NCBI GenBank assembly: GCA_938003985.1
Contig: CALKWZ010000069.1
Coordinates: forward strand, 6,087 to 70,086
DNA length: 64,000 nucleotides
Direction of reading: 5' to 3'
DNA from: an uncultured Verrucomicrobiota bacterium
GTDB taxonomy: Bacteria; Verrucomicrobiota; Kiritimatiellia; CAIQIC01; Lenti-01
The notes beneath the pieces are model-generated. The model did no database searches. It had not been told where the DNA came from and saw only the letters and a list, made by a program, of their open reading frames with translations. Of the stretch, positions 44,650 to 53,583 are shown one piece after another. The number at the start of each line of letters is the position of its first letter. The first letter of the stretch is position 1. Both the position numbers and the translations under genes were made by a program.

Positions 44650-44790
44650 CGCAAGTATCCAGAATTCAGGATTCAGTTTTCAGAATGAATGGCCGGAGAG
44701 AGCCTCGGCACGGGGACGTGCCGGTTCCCTTCCAGATGGAATTCTGCTTTTGGCTCCCATTCTGACTCCTGAATACTGGATTCTGAATTC
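44650..44790. repeat. Imperfect inverted repeat between cyclase and DUF1116 genes
   Basis: Left TCCAGAATTCAGGATTCAG and right CTGAATACTGGATTCTGAAT are partly complementary. The centre has GGCACGGGGACGTGCCGG, itself a small palindrome. No gene is seen in this 169-base gap. It resembles dispersed intergenic repeats. Confidence 0.5.
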
Positions 44791-46194
44791 TCACTTCAAA
44801 AGCTTTGCCAGCGCGTCGTAGGCCTTGGCGAAGGGGCCCATGGGGGCGCTGACGATGCCGGCGCCGACCTGGCCGACGCCGGCCTGCTTGTGGGCGACGC
44901 CGGTGTCGATGACGGGGACGAGGTTCTTTTCGACGACCTTGCGCACGTCGATGCCGGTGGGGGTGCCGCGGAAGTCGAGGGCGGGGATCTGGTACATGCG
45001 GCTTTCGCCGGCGGTGATCTCGTACATCTGGTGCGTGTAGCGCACGGCGTCGGAAGCGGACCCGCCGACGAACTGCACGATGGCGGGGGCGGCGGCGATG
45101 GCGAAGCCGCCGAGACCGCCGGTTTCCGTGATGGCGCTGTCGCCGATGTCGGGATTGGCGTCGTCCTTGGTGAAGCCGGCGAAATACAGCGCGTCGGGCA
45201 CTTCGGCCGGCGCCGTGAACCACAAATCGCCCGTGCCGGCGAGCTGGATGCCGAAGTCGGTGCCGTTGCGGGCCATCACGACGGCGATGGAGCTGCCCTT
45301 GACGCCGCGCGCGGCGTCGAGCGTGGCCTTGCAGGCGGGCATCGAGAGGTTCAGGAAGAAGTGGTCGTTGCCGTTGATGAAGTTGAGCACGGCGACGGCG
45401 TCGTTCTGGTTCGCGCAGGTCGCGACGATGGCCGGCGCGAGGGCGCGGTAGAGCAGCGAGGTGCCGGCGCGGTTGCGGTTGTGGACTTCGTCGCCCATGT
45501 GCAGGGCCTGGGCGATCAGGTTCTTCAGGTCGATGGGCCCGGCATGGGCGAGCGCGGCCTTGAGGACGGGATACAGGACGGTTTCCATCCACTTGAGGCG
45601 TTTCGTGACTTCGTCGCCGAACGCGCCGTAGCGCAGCACCTTGCCGAGGCCTTCGTTGAGGGTGCAATAGGCCGTATTGCCGAACTTCTCGTTGCGGATG
45701 ATCATCACGGGCATCGACGGGGTGACGATGCCGGCCATGGGGCCGACGGCGGCATGCTCGTGGCAGGGGGCGTACTGGATCTTGCCGGACGAAGCGAGTT
45801 TCTCCGCTTCTTCGATGGTGGCGGCGCGGCCTTCGTAGACGAGGCCGGCCAGGATGCCGCCGCGCATCGGGCCGCACATCCGGTCCCAGGTGATCGGCGG
45901 GCCGGCGTGGAGAATCGTGTCCTCGGTCATGCCGGGGATCACGTTGCGGGCGACGTCGAGCCCGACGAGCTTGGGCGTGCCGGCCAGGATGATCTCCATG
46001 ACCTTCCGGTTGGCCTTCTCGATCTGCGCGGCGCGCTTGGCCAGGATGGCCTCGGATTCGGGGGCGACCTCGACCGGCGGGCGCCAGTCGACCTGGACGG
46101 CCGGCGCGCCGTTCTTTTCGCAGGCCTCCTTGAACGATTCGATGCCGAGGTTGACGACCTGGAGGGGGGCGGAGAAAAGTTTCTGGATGCTCAT
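44791..46194 (-). CDS. DUF1116 protein, AllG/YlbE-type carbamoyltransferase subunit (467 aa)
   Basis: Family blocks are clear: GTPKLVGLDVARNVIPGMTE, MCGPMRGGILAGLVYEGRAA, YAPCHEHAAVGPMAGIVTPS and MARNGTDFGIQLAGTGDLWF. YlbE (AllG) works with FdrA (AllF) and YlbF (AllH, DUF2877) as the oxamate carbamoyltransferase of allantoin breakdown. Here fdrA lies directly upstream (17-base gap), but no DUF2877 gene is in the window. It is slightly longer than E. coli YlbE. Start ATG after AAGGAA. Confidence 0.88.
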   Translation of the reverse strand: MSIQKLFSAPLQVVNLGIESFKEACEKNGAPAVQVDWRPPVEVAPESEAILAKRAAQIEKANRKVMEIILAGTPKLVGLDVARNVIPGMTEDTILHAGPPITWDRMCGPMRGGILAGLVYEGRAATIEEAEKLASSGKIQYAPCHEHAAVGPMAGIVTPSMPVMIIRNEKFGNTAYCTLNEGLGKVLRYGAFGDEVTKRLKWMETVLYPVLKAALAHAGPIDLKNLIAQALHMGDEVHNRNRAGTSLLYRALAPAIVATCANQNDAVAVLNFINGNDHFFLNLSMPACKATLDAARGVKGSSIAVVMARNGTDFGIQLAGTGDLWFTAPAEVPDALYFAGFTKDDANPDIGDSAITETGGLGGFAIAAAPAIVQFVGGSASDAVRYTHQMYEITAGESRMYQIPALDFRGTPTGIDVRKVVEKNLVPVIDTGVAHKQAGVGQVGAGIVSAPMGPFAKAYDALAKLLK

Positions 46195-46211
46195 GGCGGA
46201 TTCCTTTGCGA

Positions 46212-47750
46212 TCAGCGATTCTGGCGGGCCACTTCGGCGGCGATCAGACCGGCGAGCTTGCTGGCGGCGGCGTTGGTGAGCTGGACGTGGGCGCCGGCCT
46301 CGCGGAGGGCTTCGACCGTTTTCGCCCGGTTCTGCGGATCGCCGATGGTGCCGTTGACGCCGGCCACGACGAAGACCTTCTTCGCGGCCTGCTTGATCAC
46401 GGGGACCAGTTCGCCCGCCGGATCGAGGTTGGCGCCGTAGCCGAGGACGACGTCGAGGAGGATCACGGACACGTCGGGATCGGCGGCCTGCTCGAGGATC
46501 ATCTTGTTGCGCAGCGTGAAGTCGATCATCGGATGCGCGCGCCCGACGGTGAATTCGTCTTCGCCGAGGTCGACGACGGCGTTCTTCTCGGGCTTCCAGG
46601 CGTTCTTGAGCTTCTGGGAATCGCCGAGGGGGGCGTTGGAGTACAGGTGGCGGACGAGGCCGTCGAGGACCACCTGGGCTTCGGCGCAGAACGTGCCGCC
46701 GCTGAAGAGGCCGCGGAGATAGCGGCCTTTGGGTTTCTTGCGCTTGGCGACGATGGTCCGGGCTTCGGCCGCGAGGATTTCGTCGCGGCGGGTCAGGTGG
46801 GCCAGCGCCTGCGCGGGGGCTTCGCCCTTCGCGTGGGCGACGGCGAGCAGCGCGGCTTCTTCCAGCGTGGCGGGGGTGCCGGCTTCGCCGAGGAACAGCG
46901 CGACCACCGGCTTCTTGATCTTGCGGAGGAGCGCCTTCACCTTCTTGAGGACGCCGGGCTGGGGCGGCTTGGAGACGAGCAGGATCACCTTCGTCTCGCG
47001 GTCGTTGGCCAGCGCCTGCAGGGCGTCGAGGAAAGCGATGCCGCCGACGGCGTCCTTGACGTCGCGGCCGCCCGTGCCGATGGCCTGCGAAACGCCCGAG
47101 CCTTCGTTGGCGATGATGCAGGTGACTTCCTGCGTGCCGGTGCCGGAGGCGCCGACGATGCCGATGGGGCCCTTGGGCACGACGTTGGCGAAGGCCAGCG
47201 GCACGCCGTTGAGGATGGCGGTTCCGCAGTCGGGCCCCATCACGAGCAGACCCTTCCGGTGGGCGAGTTTTTTCAGGGCGACTTCGTCTGCGATGGAGAC
47301 GTTGTCGGAGAACAGCATGACGTGGAGACCCTGTTCGAGGGCCTTGCGGGCCTCGCGCGCGGCGTAGCGGCCGGCGACGGAGATCAGGGCGAGGTTGGCG
47401 CCGGGGAGGAGGGCGACGGCGGAGGCGAGATCGCGCGGCGCGGGCGCGGCCGCGGCGCCGCCGGCGGCCGGCTTCTTCTTGCGGGAGAGCATGTCTTCGG
47501 CCTTGGCGAGGGCGTCGTTCGCGGCCTTGGCATCCTTGGCGCGCACGACGATCACCAGATCCTGGTCGCCGCACTTTTTGAATTCGGGCAGCAGCAGGTC
47601 CGACATCGCGAGGATGGACTTGTTGGCCTCGGTGGCCATGACGACGGAGGCTTCGGCGACGCCGGGGAGCCCGGACAATTCGCGTCCGACGCGCATGAGG
47701 GTGACGGAATCGAAGTAGAAGCCTTGCTTGACGCGGCCGGCGGTATTCAT
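46212..47750 (-). CDS. fdrA: FdrA-type acyl-CoA synthetase-like carbamoyltransferase subunit (512 aa)
   Basis: Resembles succinyl-CoA synthetase alpha/beta fused, as FdrA does: SDNVSIADEVALKKLAHRKG, VMGPDCGTAILNGVPLAFAN, IGIVGASGTGTQEVTCIIAN and IGTGGRDVKDAVGGIAFLDA. It shares the CoA-ligase fold without the full catalytic set. In E. coli it is part of the oxamate carbamoyltransferase. A Lys/Ala-rich linker (RKKKPAAGGAAAAPAPRDLA) lies near residue 90. It is first in fdrA-DUF1116-cyclase. Confidence 0.9.
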   Translation of the reverse strand: MNTAGRVKQGFYFDSVTLMRVGRELSGLPGVAEASVVMATEANKSILAMSDLLLPEFKKCGDQDLVIVVRAKDAKAANDALAKAEDMLSRKKKPAAGGAAAAPAPRDLASAVALLPGANLALISVAGRYAAREARKALEQGLHVMLFSDNVSIADEVALKKLAHRKGLLVMGPDCGTAILNGVPLAFANVVPKGPIGIVGASGTGTQEVTCIIANEGSGVSQAIGTGGRDVKDAVGGIAFLDALQALANDRETKVILLVSKPPQPGVLKKVKALLRKIKKPVVALFLGEAGTPATLEEAALLAVAHAKGEAPAQALAHLTRRDEILAAEARTIVAKRKKPKGRYLRGLFSGGTFCAEAQVVLDGLVRHLYSNAPLGDSQKLKNAWKPEKNAVVDLGEDEFTVGRAHPMIDFTLRNKMILEQAADPDVSVILLDVVLGYGANLDPAGELVPVIKQAAKKVFVVAGVNGTIGDPQNRAKTVEALREAGAHVQLTNAAASKLAGLIAAEVARQNR

Positions 47751-47888
47751 CTTGGGTGCATCTCCTGGATCGGCCGGGCGGCATCGTCCGCCCGCCGAAC
47801 TTCCATTTTTAGCGCACCGGCGCGGCTTGAAGCGAGAAAAAAACCGGGTAGCCGCGCCTGCCGCGGCCGAAACGCTTTAACGTGCGGG

Positions 47889-47985
47889 CCCCCGGCCGGG
47901 AACCAACCGGGACGAGGTCGTCCCGGCTCCCAATGGCCGCAAACGCAATCGTTGGCAGCCCCCGACGACCTCGTCGGGGGGAATG
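47889..47985. repeat. Palindromic intergenic repeats upstream of fdrA
   Basis: GGGACGAGGTCGTCCCGGCT and CCCCGACGACCTCGTCGGGG are short perfect or near-perfect palindromes with a shared ACGASGTCGT core. They lie in the 263-base gap between fdrA and an outer-membrane barrel gene, in which no gene is seen. Confidence 0.6.
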
Positions 47986-48013
47986 AAGCGCCGCCGGCCC
48001 TCTGACAACCGCG

Positions 48014-48598
48014 CTAGAACGCGAACTTGATGCCGACGTTGGCGGCGAAGCCGTCGAGGGAGTTCTTCTGTTCGACGTCGCTGCCCTGCCAGCGCCATTC
48101 GTCGTCGTTCTGGACGACGTTGTACTTGGCTTCGCCGAAGAGCACGACGCGCCCGAGCACGATGTTGGCGCCGGCCAGCGCGAAGTAGCCGACGCTGTCC
48201 TTGTCGTCGGCCTCGTCGATGACGTCGTCGGCCTTCCAATCGACGTTTTTCAGATAGTAGCCCGCGCCGGCGCCGACGTAGGGCTTGATGGCGTCGCTGA
48301 CGTCGAGCGTCCAGGTCACGGCCGCTTCGAGGGGCACGAGTTCCAGGTCGGTCGAGACGTTGCGGCCCTCGACGACGTCGTCCTGGGTCTCGGAAGTCAG
48401 GTAGGACACGCGGGCCTCGAGGGCGAGGCCGCTGAAGATCTCGCCGCCGAAGCGCACGCCGCCGCCGTAGAGCGCGCCGTAGTCCTGGCTGTCCCACCAG
48501 GAACCGAAGACGCCGACGCCGCCGGCGCCGTCGCCGGCCGCGAAGGCCAGAGGCACGAGAACGAGAACCAGCACAACGCCGAGGATCGCTTTTTTCAT
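48014..48598 (-). CDS. Outer-membrane beta-barrel protein, paralogue 1 (194 aa)
   Basis: A signal peptide (GVVLVLVLVPLAFAAGDGAG) precedes eight alternating hydrophobic strands ending in an aromatic residue (AANVGIKFAF), the outer-membrane insertion signal. GVFGSWWDSQDYGALYGGGV matches GVFASRWDSQDYGTLTGYGV in the next gene, so the two are paralogues. It is an OmpA-barrel or porin-like family protein without an OmpA peptidoglycan domain; function unknown. Confidence 0.75.
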   Translation of the reverse strand: MKKAILGVVLVLVLVPLAFAAGDGAGGVGVFGSWWDSQDYGALYGGGVRFGGEIFSGLALEARVSYLTSETQDDVVEGRNVSTDLELVPLEAAVTWTLDVSDAIKPYVGAGAGYYLKNVDWKADDVIDEADDKDSVGYFALAGANIVLGRVVLFGEAKYNVVQNDDEWRWQGSDVEQKNSLDGFAANVGIKFAF

Positions 48599-48680
48599 GG
48601 TCGCACTCCTTTGGTGGTGGGAAAACCCAGCCCGAGGATGGGCCGGGGCCGGAGGAGTTGCAAGCGCGAAAACGGGGGAA

Positions 48681-49298
48681 TCAGAACCCGAGCTTGAGCC
48701 CGGCGGAGAAGGAGAAGCCGTCGAGGGAGTTCCGGGCTTCGACGTCGGAGCCGCGCCATTCGAGGTCGTCGTCGGTGCCGACGAGGTTGTATTTGGCCTC
48801 GGCGAAGAGGGAGAACGCGCCGAGATAGAGATTGAGGCCGGCGAGGCCGAAGTAGCCGGCGACTTCCTCCGACGAATCCCAGGTGCCGGTTTCGTCTTCG
48901 TATTCGGCGTCCTTGAAGTAGTAGCCGGCGCCGCCGCCGACGTAGGGCACGAAATGGCGGTGGAACGGCAGGCGCAGGACGACGGCGGCCTCGAGGGGCA
49001 GCAGGGTGGTTTCGACGTCGTCGTCCTTGGATTCGTACCAGGAAGCACGGGCTTCGAGGCCGAGAGGCTCGATCACGTTCCACCCGAGCCGGACGCCGTA
49101 GCCGGTCAGCGTGCCGTAGTCCTGGCTGTCCCAGCGGGAGGCGAAAACGCCGAGCCCGGCGTAGGGGACGTTGACGAACCCGCTCGCGGCGCGCGCGCCG
49201 AGGGTGGAGGCCGCGGTGGCCGCCAGCACGCCGCCGTCGGCCCGCGCGCCGGACGCGGCGGCCAGAACGAGACCCGCGGCGAGAACGAGGCGTTTCAT
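48681..49298 (-). CDS. Outer-membrane beta-barrel protein, paralogue 2 (205 aa)
   Basis: A signal peptide (LAAGLVLAAASGARADGGVL), the WDSQDYG strand and a C-terminal FSAGLKLGF match the adjacent paralogue across the whole length. It starts 4 bases after the ribonucleotide reductase stop, so it may be cotranscribed with it; the functional link is not obvious. Confidence 0.75.
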   Translation of the reverse strand: MKRLVLAAGLVLAAASGARADGGVLAATAASTLGARAASGFVNVPYAGLGVFASRWDSQDYGTLTGYGVRLGWNVIEPLGLEARASWYESKDDDVETTLLPLEAAVVLRLPFHRHFVPYVGGGAGYYFKDAEYEDETGTWDSSEEVAGYFGLAGLNLYLGAFSLFAEAKYNLVGTDDDLEWRGSDVEARNSLDGFSFSAGLKLGF

Positions 49299-49302
49299 GC
49301 GG

Positions 49303-51288
49303 TCAGCGAATGGGGCAGGCGCCGCCGGCGCATTCGTTGCCCATGTCCACGGCGTCTTCGGACTGCGCCTGGACCCGCTCGAGATCGATGGGCTTGAGGC
49401 TGGCGACGTAGGCGTCGTATTCGGCCTTGGAGACCGGCTGCTGCGGCAGGTAGGGGAAGCCGAGATCCGCGGCGGTCTTCAGCGGATCGGCCCGCAGCAG
49501 GAACGACACGCCGACGTAGTGGTCCCAGTACTGCAGCAGCCACTCGACGATGGCGTCCACTTCGGAGGGATCGTAGCTGACCGTGATCGAGCAGTTCTGC
49601 TCGACGTAGTTGTCCATCAGCAGCTTGTACCGCTCGAGCTGGTCGATGGCGGTTTCCTCGTTCACTTCGAGGTCGCCGACCTTCTCGAAATCCACGTCGT
49701 CCCAGGCGACGGGCAGCGTGATGACCCAGTCGCCGGTGCCGTTGGGATGGGGCATGATCTTGTAGCCCGCCTCGCGCAGGACGGGCACGAGCGGGTCGTG
49801 CTTGACGAAGGTGACGTTGTTGAAAATATGGCGCGCGAGCGGCTTGTGGGCGCCCTCGGTCGTGTCGTAGCACTTCGAGATGGTGCCTTCGGGCTTGAGG
49901 GTGGTGACGTTCTTGGGGCGGGGCAGGCCGAGTTCGTCGGCCATGGAATAGGCGCCCATGATGGCGGCGTTGCGGAGCAGGCGCAGTTCGTAGGGACCGA
50001 GGTCCGGCCGGCGCACGACGCCGGTGAGCGACACGCCGCAGAGGTGCAGGAAGTCGTTGTTCTCGTGCCACGAGTGCTGGAGGATGCCGTCCTTGAGGTT
50101 GACGCAGGTCTGGCGGTAGTTGGCGCGCGCGATGACGGAGATGGCGCGGTGCATGCCGCTGGGGTTGTCCTTGAACTTGGCGAGATCGATCGTCGTCAGG
50201 TTGCAGAACGCGCGGTTGCCCAGCAGGATTTCGGCGCAGGGATTCACGCCGGAGAACCACGGCGCGCGGTTGAGCGCGGCCGCGCCGTTGATGAAGCCCG
50301 GCTCCGAGCCGCCCGCGGCGAGCATGAGGTCGAAAATGCCGCGCAGTTCGGCGCGGGTGGGCTTGTCGTAGAAGACGAGGGAGTTGTTGGACATGCCGCG
50401 CTGGGGCTGGCCCTTGCTCCAGTAGTCCTTCTTGCAGACGGCGAATTCCTGCCATTCGGGGGATCCGTATTCGAACAGGCTGATTTCCGCCGAGCGGCGC
50501 GTGCTGAGGATCGTGCCCAGCCAGTTGCAGACGTCGTGGATGTCCATCTTGCGCAGGAGCTGGCCCGCGCGGCGGTTCATGATCTCCGCGATGGCCCGGT
50601 AGGCCACGGAAATCGTCTCGTCGCCCTGGCCGATCCAGCCGTAACCCGTCAAGCGCGTGCCGGCGGGGCGGATTTCGGAAAAATCGAGCACGAGTTTCTC
50701 GGCGGCGTACTTGCCGGCGAGCAGCTTGCCGACGGACTTCGCCCAGGCCTCGGCGGAATCGCCGACGCTGATGGTCCAGACCTTGGTTTCGGGGTCCCAG
50801 GTCTCGAGGTTGTTGTCGCGCCCGTTCTTGTCCTGGCGCGTGGAGCGCACGATCTGGATGTCGAGGATCGGCTGGGTGAAGCCGCTGATGCCGCCGGATT
50901 TCGGCGTGACGCCGACGCCGCAGCCTTGCAGCAGCAGCCAAAGCGCGTCCACCATGTCGTCCACGGTCTGGATTTCCAGATGGGCGCAGTTGAACTGGCA
51001 GGCCTCGCGGACCTTGGAGATTTCCGTGCCGCCGAGCCACAACGTGCGGCCGGCCACGCCGACCTTGCGGGCGAGCAGGAGGCCGCGGAGCTCCTCGAGT
51101 TCGGCTTCCTGCGTCTTGTTGAGCGCGCGGCGCATCTGGCGTTTCCACAGCCAGCGTTGGTGCTCGATGACGCGGTCCACGGTCTGCGCCCAGGTCTCGA
51201 ACACGGTGCCTTTGTCGTCGAGCACGCGGTTGTAGGTGCGGCGGGTGAGGATCTGGGCGCGCAGCGACGGCTGATAGGTTTCGGGCAT
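49303..51288 (-). CDS. Adenosylcobalamin-dependent ribonucleoside-triphosphate reductase, class II (661 aa)
   Basis: The class II monomeric RTPR pattern is present: CQFNCAHLEIQTVDDMVDAL, GCGVGVTPKSGGISGFTQPI, GVNPCAEILLGNRAFCNLTT with the conserved NPCAE, TTLKPEGTISKCYDTTEGAH and a C-terminal redox pair ECAGGACPIR. It reduces ribonucleoside triphosphates to deoxy forms using B12, so the cell needs adenosylcobalamin. ATG after GGAGA. ThyX follows upstream on the same strand. Confidence 0.93.
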   Translation of the reverse strand: MPETYQPSLRAQILTRRTYNRVLDDKGTVFETWAQTVDRVIEHQRWLWKRQMRRALNKTQEAELEELRGLLLARKVGVAGRTLWLGGTEISKVREACQFNCAHLEIQTVDDMVDALWLLLQGCGVGVTPKSGGISGFTQPILDIQIVRSTRQDKNGRDNNLETWDPETKVWTISVGDSAEAWAKSVGKLLAGKYAAEKLVLDFSEIRPAGTRLTGYGWIGQGDETISVAYRAIAEIMNRRAGQLLRKMDIHDVCNWLGTILSTRRSAEISLFEYGSPEWQEFAVCKKDYWSKGQPQRGMSNNSLVFYDKPTRAELRGIFDLMLAAGGSEPGFINGAAALNRAPWFSGVNPCAEILLGNRAFCNLTTIDLAKFKDNPSGMHRAISVIARANYRQTCVNLKDGILQHSWHENNDFLHLCGVSLTGVVRRPDLGPYELRLLRNAAIMGAYSMADELGLPRPKNVTTLKPEGTISKCYDTTEGAHKPLARHIFNNVTFVKHDPLVPVLREAGYKIMPHPNGTGDWVITLPVAWDDVDFEKVGDLEVNEETAIDQLERYKLLMDNYVEQNCSITVSYDPSEVDAIVEWLLQYWDHYVGVSFLLRADPLKTAADLGFPYLPQQPVSKAEYDAYVASLKPIDLERVQAQSEDAVDMGNECAGGACPIR

Positions 51289-51382
51289 GGTGTTCTCCGG
51301 AAAAACGCGGTGCAAAATTCGGGCGGATTCTAGGGCAAAAGGAGGGGGGAGGAAAGCGGAAGTTTGGCCCGATGTGATCTTA

Positions 51383-51535
51383 GCCCCCCCACGGGCTTGC
51401 CCAGTTGACGGTCGGAACTGATTCACCCACGCCGCAAGGGCGTGGGGGTCTTAAGCCCCCCCCCACGGGCTTGTCCCGTGGGAGGCAAAGTTTGCTCCCC
51501 CACGGCGCAAGGCCGTGGGGCCCGCCGGAAAACCA
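51383..51535. repeat. Cluster of CCCACGG-type palindromes
   Basis: CACGCCGCAAGGGCGTGGGG, CCCACGGGCTTGTCCCGTGG and CCCCACGGCGCAAGGCCGTG are three adjacent hairpins in the 251-base gap between thyX and the RNR gene. The same motif (CCCACGGGACAAGCCCGTGG) is at 59690-59709. Confidence 0.75.
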
Positions 51536-51539
51536 TCCG

Positions 51540-52412
51540 TCAAACCGGCGGCGTAAATCTCGCGATGTGCTCGTTGGAGAGCATCTTGCGATACTGCCGC
51601 CAGCCGCGGAAATTGCCGTGCTGGGCCGGGAACTGCCACGATTCGGGGTCGGCGGCGTCGCGCAGCCGGTCGGGCGTGGCCTGGTGTTCCATCGGCGAGG
51701 CGTGCAGCGGATGCGGCGGCCCGTTGGGATCGCCCGCCAGCTTGGCGAAGGTGTCGAGATCCTTGGCGACGTTGGGCGTGGTGCCGTCGTGGTTGAGATA
51801 GGACACGCGGGCGCAGCGCGCGGCCGAACAGCGCCGGGCGACGTCGAGCCCGAGGGCTTTCTCCTCGTCGGCGGAGACGTAGGGCAGGTGCCACTGGTCC
51901 GGCTCCAGGGGGCGGGGCGTGGCGGACTGCAGGGCCGAGAACATCTGCCGGGCCAGTTCCTGGATTTCGGGCTGCGCGTCGGGATGCCAGCGCACGCCGA
52001 AGAAATTGTCGAACGCAGTGGCCGACACGAGCACGGAGATGGACGTGAACCATTCCAGCGGGCGGTTGGCCCACTGCTTGTGCAGGCCCAGCTCGGCGAG
52101 TTCGGCGACGCCTTCGATGCAGGCGTCGGCCATGCGGTCCCAGATGGCCTTGGCCTTGGTGCCCTGCTCGTCGGACAGCTTGCCGCCGGCCTGCATGCCG
52201 GGAATGTTGGCGCCCCACCAGAGGGGATATTCGCGCTCCAGCGCGCGCAGGCGTTTCGACGGCACGGCGCGCGAGCTGCTGGCGTTGCGCGAAAACAGGC
52301 GGTGCGTCATGAATTCCGCGTGGATCCAGCGGGGATATTTTAGGGACAGCGTGGAAAGCCGGATGCCCTGCGGCGAAACGCTGTCGGCGACGATCTGGGC
52401 GGTGATGCTCAT
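51540..52412 (-). CDS. thyX: FAD-dependent thymidylate synthase ThyX (290 aa)
   Basis: The ThyX motif appears as THRLFSRNASSSRAVPSKRL, the variant in the long ThyX branch. WFTSISVLVSATAFDNFFGV, HASPMEHQATP and the C-terminal GNFRGWRQYRKML complete the fold. It methylates dUMP to dTMP using flavin and methylene-tetrahydrofolate. It is placed near the class II reductase, a dNTP-supply grouping. Confidence 0.88.
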   Translation of the reverse strand: MSITAQIVADSVSPQGIRLSTLSLKYPRWIHAEFMTHRLFSRNASSSRAVPSKRLRALEREYPLWWGANIPGMQAGGKLSDEQGTKAKAIWDRMADACIEGVAELAELGLHKQWANRPLEWFTSISVLVSATAFDNFFGVRWHPDAQPEIQELARQMFSALQSATPRPLEPDQWHLPYVSADEEKALGLDVARRCSAARCARVSYLNHDGTTPNVAKDLDTFAKLAGDPNGPPHPLHASPMEHQATPDRLRDAADPESWQFPAQHGNFRGWRQYRKMLSNEHIARFTPPV

Positions 52413-52654
52413 GCCCCGCGTTTTTAGCCTATCGCAGGCTTCGGGAAAAGCCCTTTTCCCGACTTCCTGAGGCGCATTCGGTTATGCAGGGAGGGGCACC
52501 TCTCCAGGCGTCTGGCCTTCAATGCCACCAGCCGGGACAGCATGGGAAGACACTCCTATCTCATGCCTTTCCTCTCATTTGGCCAGTCTACGAACATCTA
52601 TACTCGCCTCAAAATATCCGCCAATTCTCGATGCGAAAATATAAGGGCTGCTTG

Positions 52655-53575
52655 CTATGGCTCAAGGATGCCAATGTTGGTATCGTAATTATATGTTTTC
52701 GGCGGAGAAAAGCGCATGTCATCTATGGCGGTGCCATGTGTAATATCCGGCTGAAACAGGTATGGACTTATGCCCATATTGAAATCAACACTTCCGGGCA
52801 AAGCACAATATTCCTCTCGGTAAACAAGCGCACCATTCCCGCTTGAATTGAATTGGCGATAAGTAACTCGAAGAGGAAACCAATATCCATTGGGAGTCTG
52901 CGTATAGTCATCGCACAATATCTCCGTGTCCAACTGTCCGTTCATATAGGCGCGCGCGGTTAACAGACCCCAGTCCTTGTTACGGTCCAGAGATATTTTA
53001 ACTACGCTTGGTCCCATCGCAAGATTTCCAGAAACGATGCCGTTTGTTTCGGAGGCGTCAATGCGGATCCAGTCGGTTTTTTCGAGAATGGTTCTTATGT
53101 TATCACTACTAGGGCCAAGATAGCTCTTGCCAAAAGAATAAAAAGGTGGGTTATTCAATCTGTTGGCGGTAATCGAGGCGGTTGCCTCCCAAAGCGTTTG
53201 ACTTGGATAGACTATGGGTGAGTAGAGCTTGTGAATATTTCTTGAGCCATCGTCAATAATTACTGATCTGGCGTGCAGATCGTGAATCAAATACGGGTTT
53301 TCCGCGACCGCCACTAATTGCGAGGGTGAAAGGCTCGAGAAAGATTCGCTCCGAACCATTTCATTGGAATAAAAATACCGCACAATACTTACTCGAGCAT
53401 CAGCTTGCTCTCCCATCTGCGTGGTCCAAATAAACGACGCCTGTCCAGCAGGTCGTTCTGCCTTCCAATTGGTTGTTAGCATCTGCTTAATTTCAATGGC
53501 GGCATCCTCGCCAGCCGCGACATGGGTGAAAAACAGACTGGATATTGACAACAAGCTTAGGGCGATATGTTTCAT
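52655..53575 (-). CDS. Exported protein of unknown function, low GC (306 aa)
   Basis: I do not recognise the family. It has a signal peptide (SLLSISSLFFTHVAAGEDAA) and a beta-rich body. A DDGSRNIHKLYSPIVYPSQT segment, RNKDWGLLTARAYMNGQLDT and NGYWFPLRVTYRQFNSSGNG suggest an outer-membrane-lipoprotein-sorting-like fold, but this is weak. Composition is AT-richer than the surroundings. It starts 8 bases after the Cys-rich gene stop, so it is the last gene of the PLD/Cys-rich operon. The 242 bases between it and thyX hold only a CGGGAAAAG/CTTTTCCCG hairpin (52442-52461). Confidence 0.6.
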   Translation of the reverse strand: MKHIALSLLSISSLFFTHVAAGEDAAIEIKQMLTTNWKAERPAGQASFIWTTQMGEQADARVSIVRYFYSNEMVRSESFSSLSPSQLVAVAENPYLIHDLHARSVIIDDGSRNIHKLYSPIVYPSQTLWEATASITANRLNNPPFYSFGKSYLGPSSDNIRTILEKTDWIRIDASETNGIVSGNLAMGPSVVKISLDRNKDWGLLTARAYMNGQLDTEILCDDYTQTPNGYWFPLRVTYRQFNSSGNGALVYREEYCALPGSVDFNMGISPYLFQPDITHGTAIDDMRFSPPKTYNYDTNIGILEP

Positions 53576-53583
53576 GGTTACTC

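Noticed and set aside
52484..52846. A 120-codon plus-strand frame near thyX
   Set aside because: No ribosome site or family resemblance, and it overlaps the exported protein gene on the other strand.
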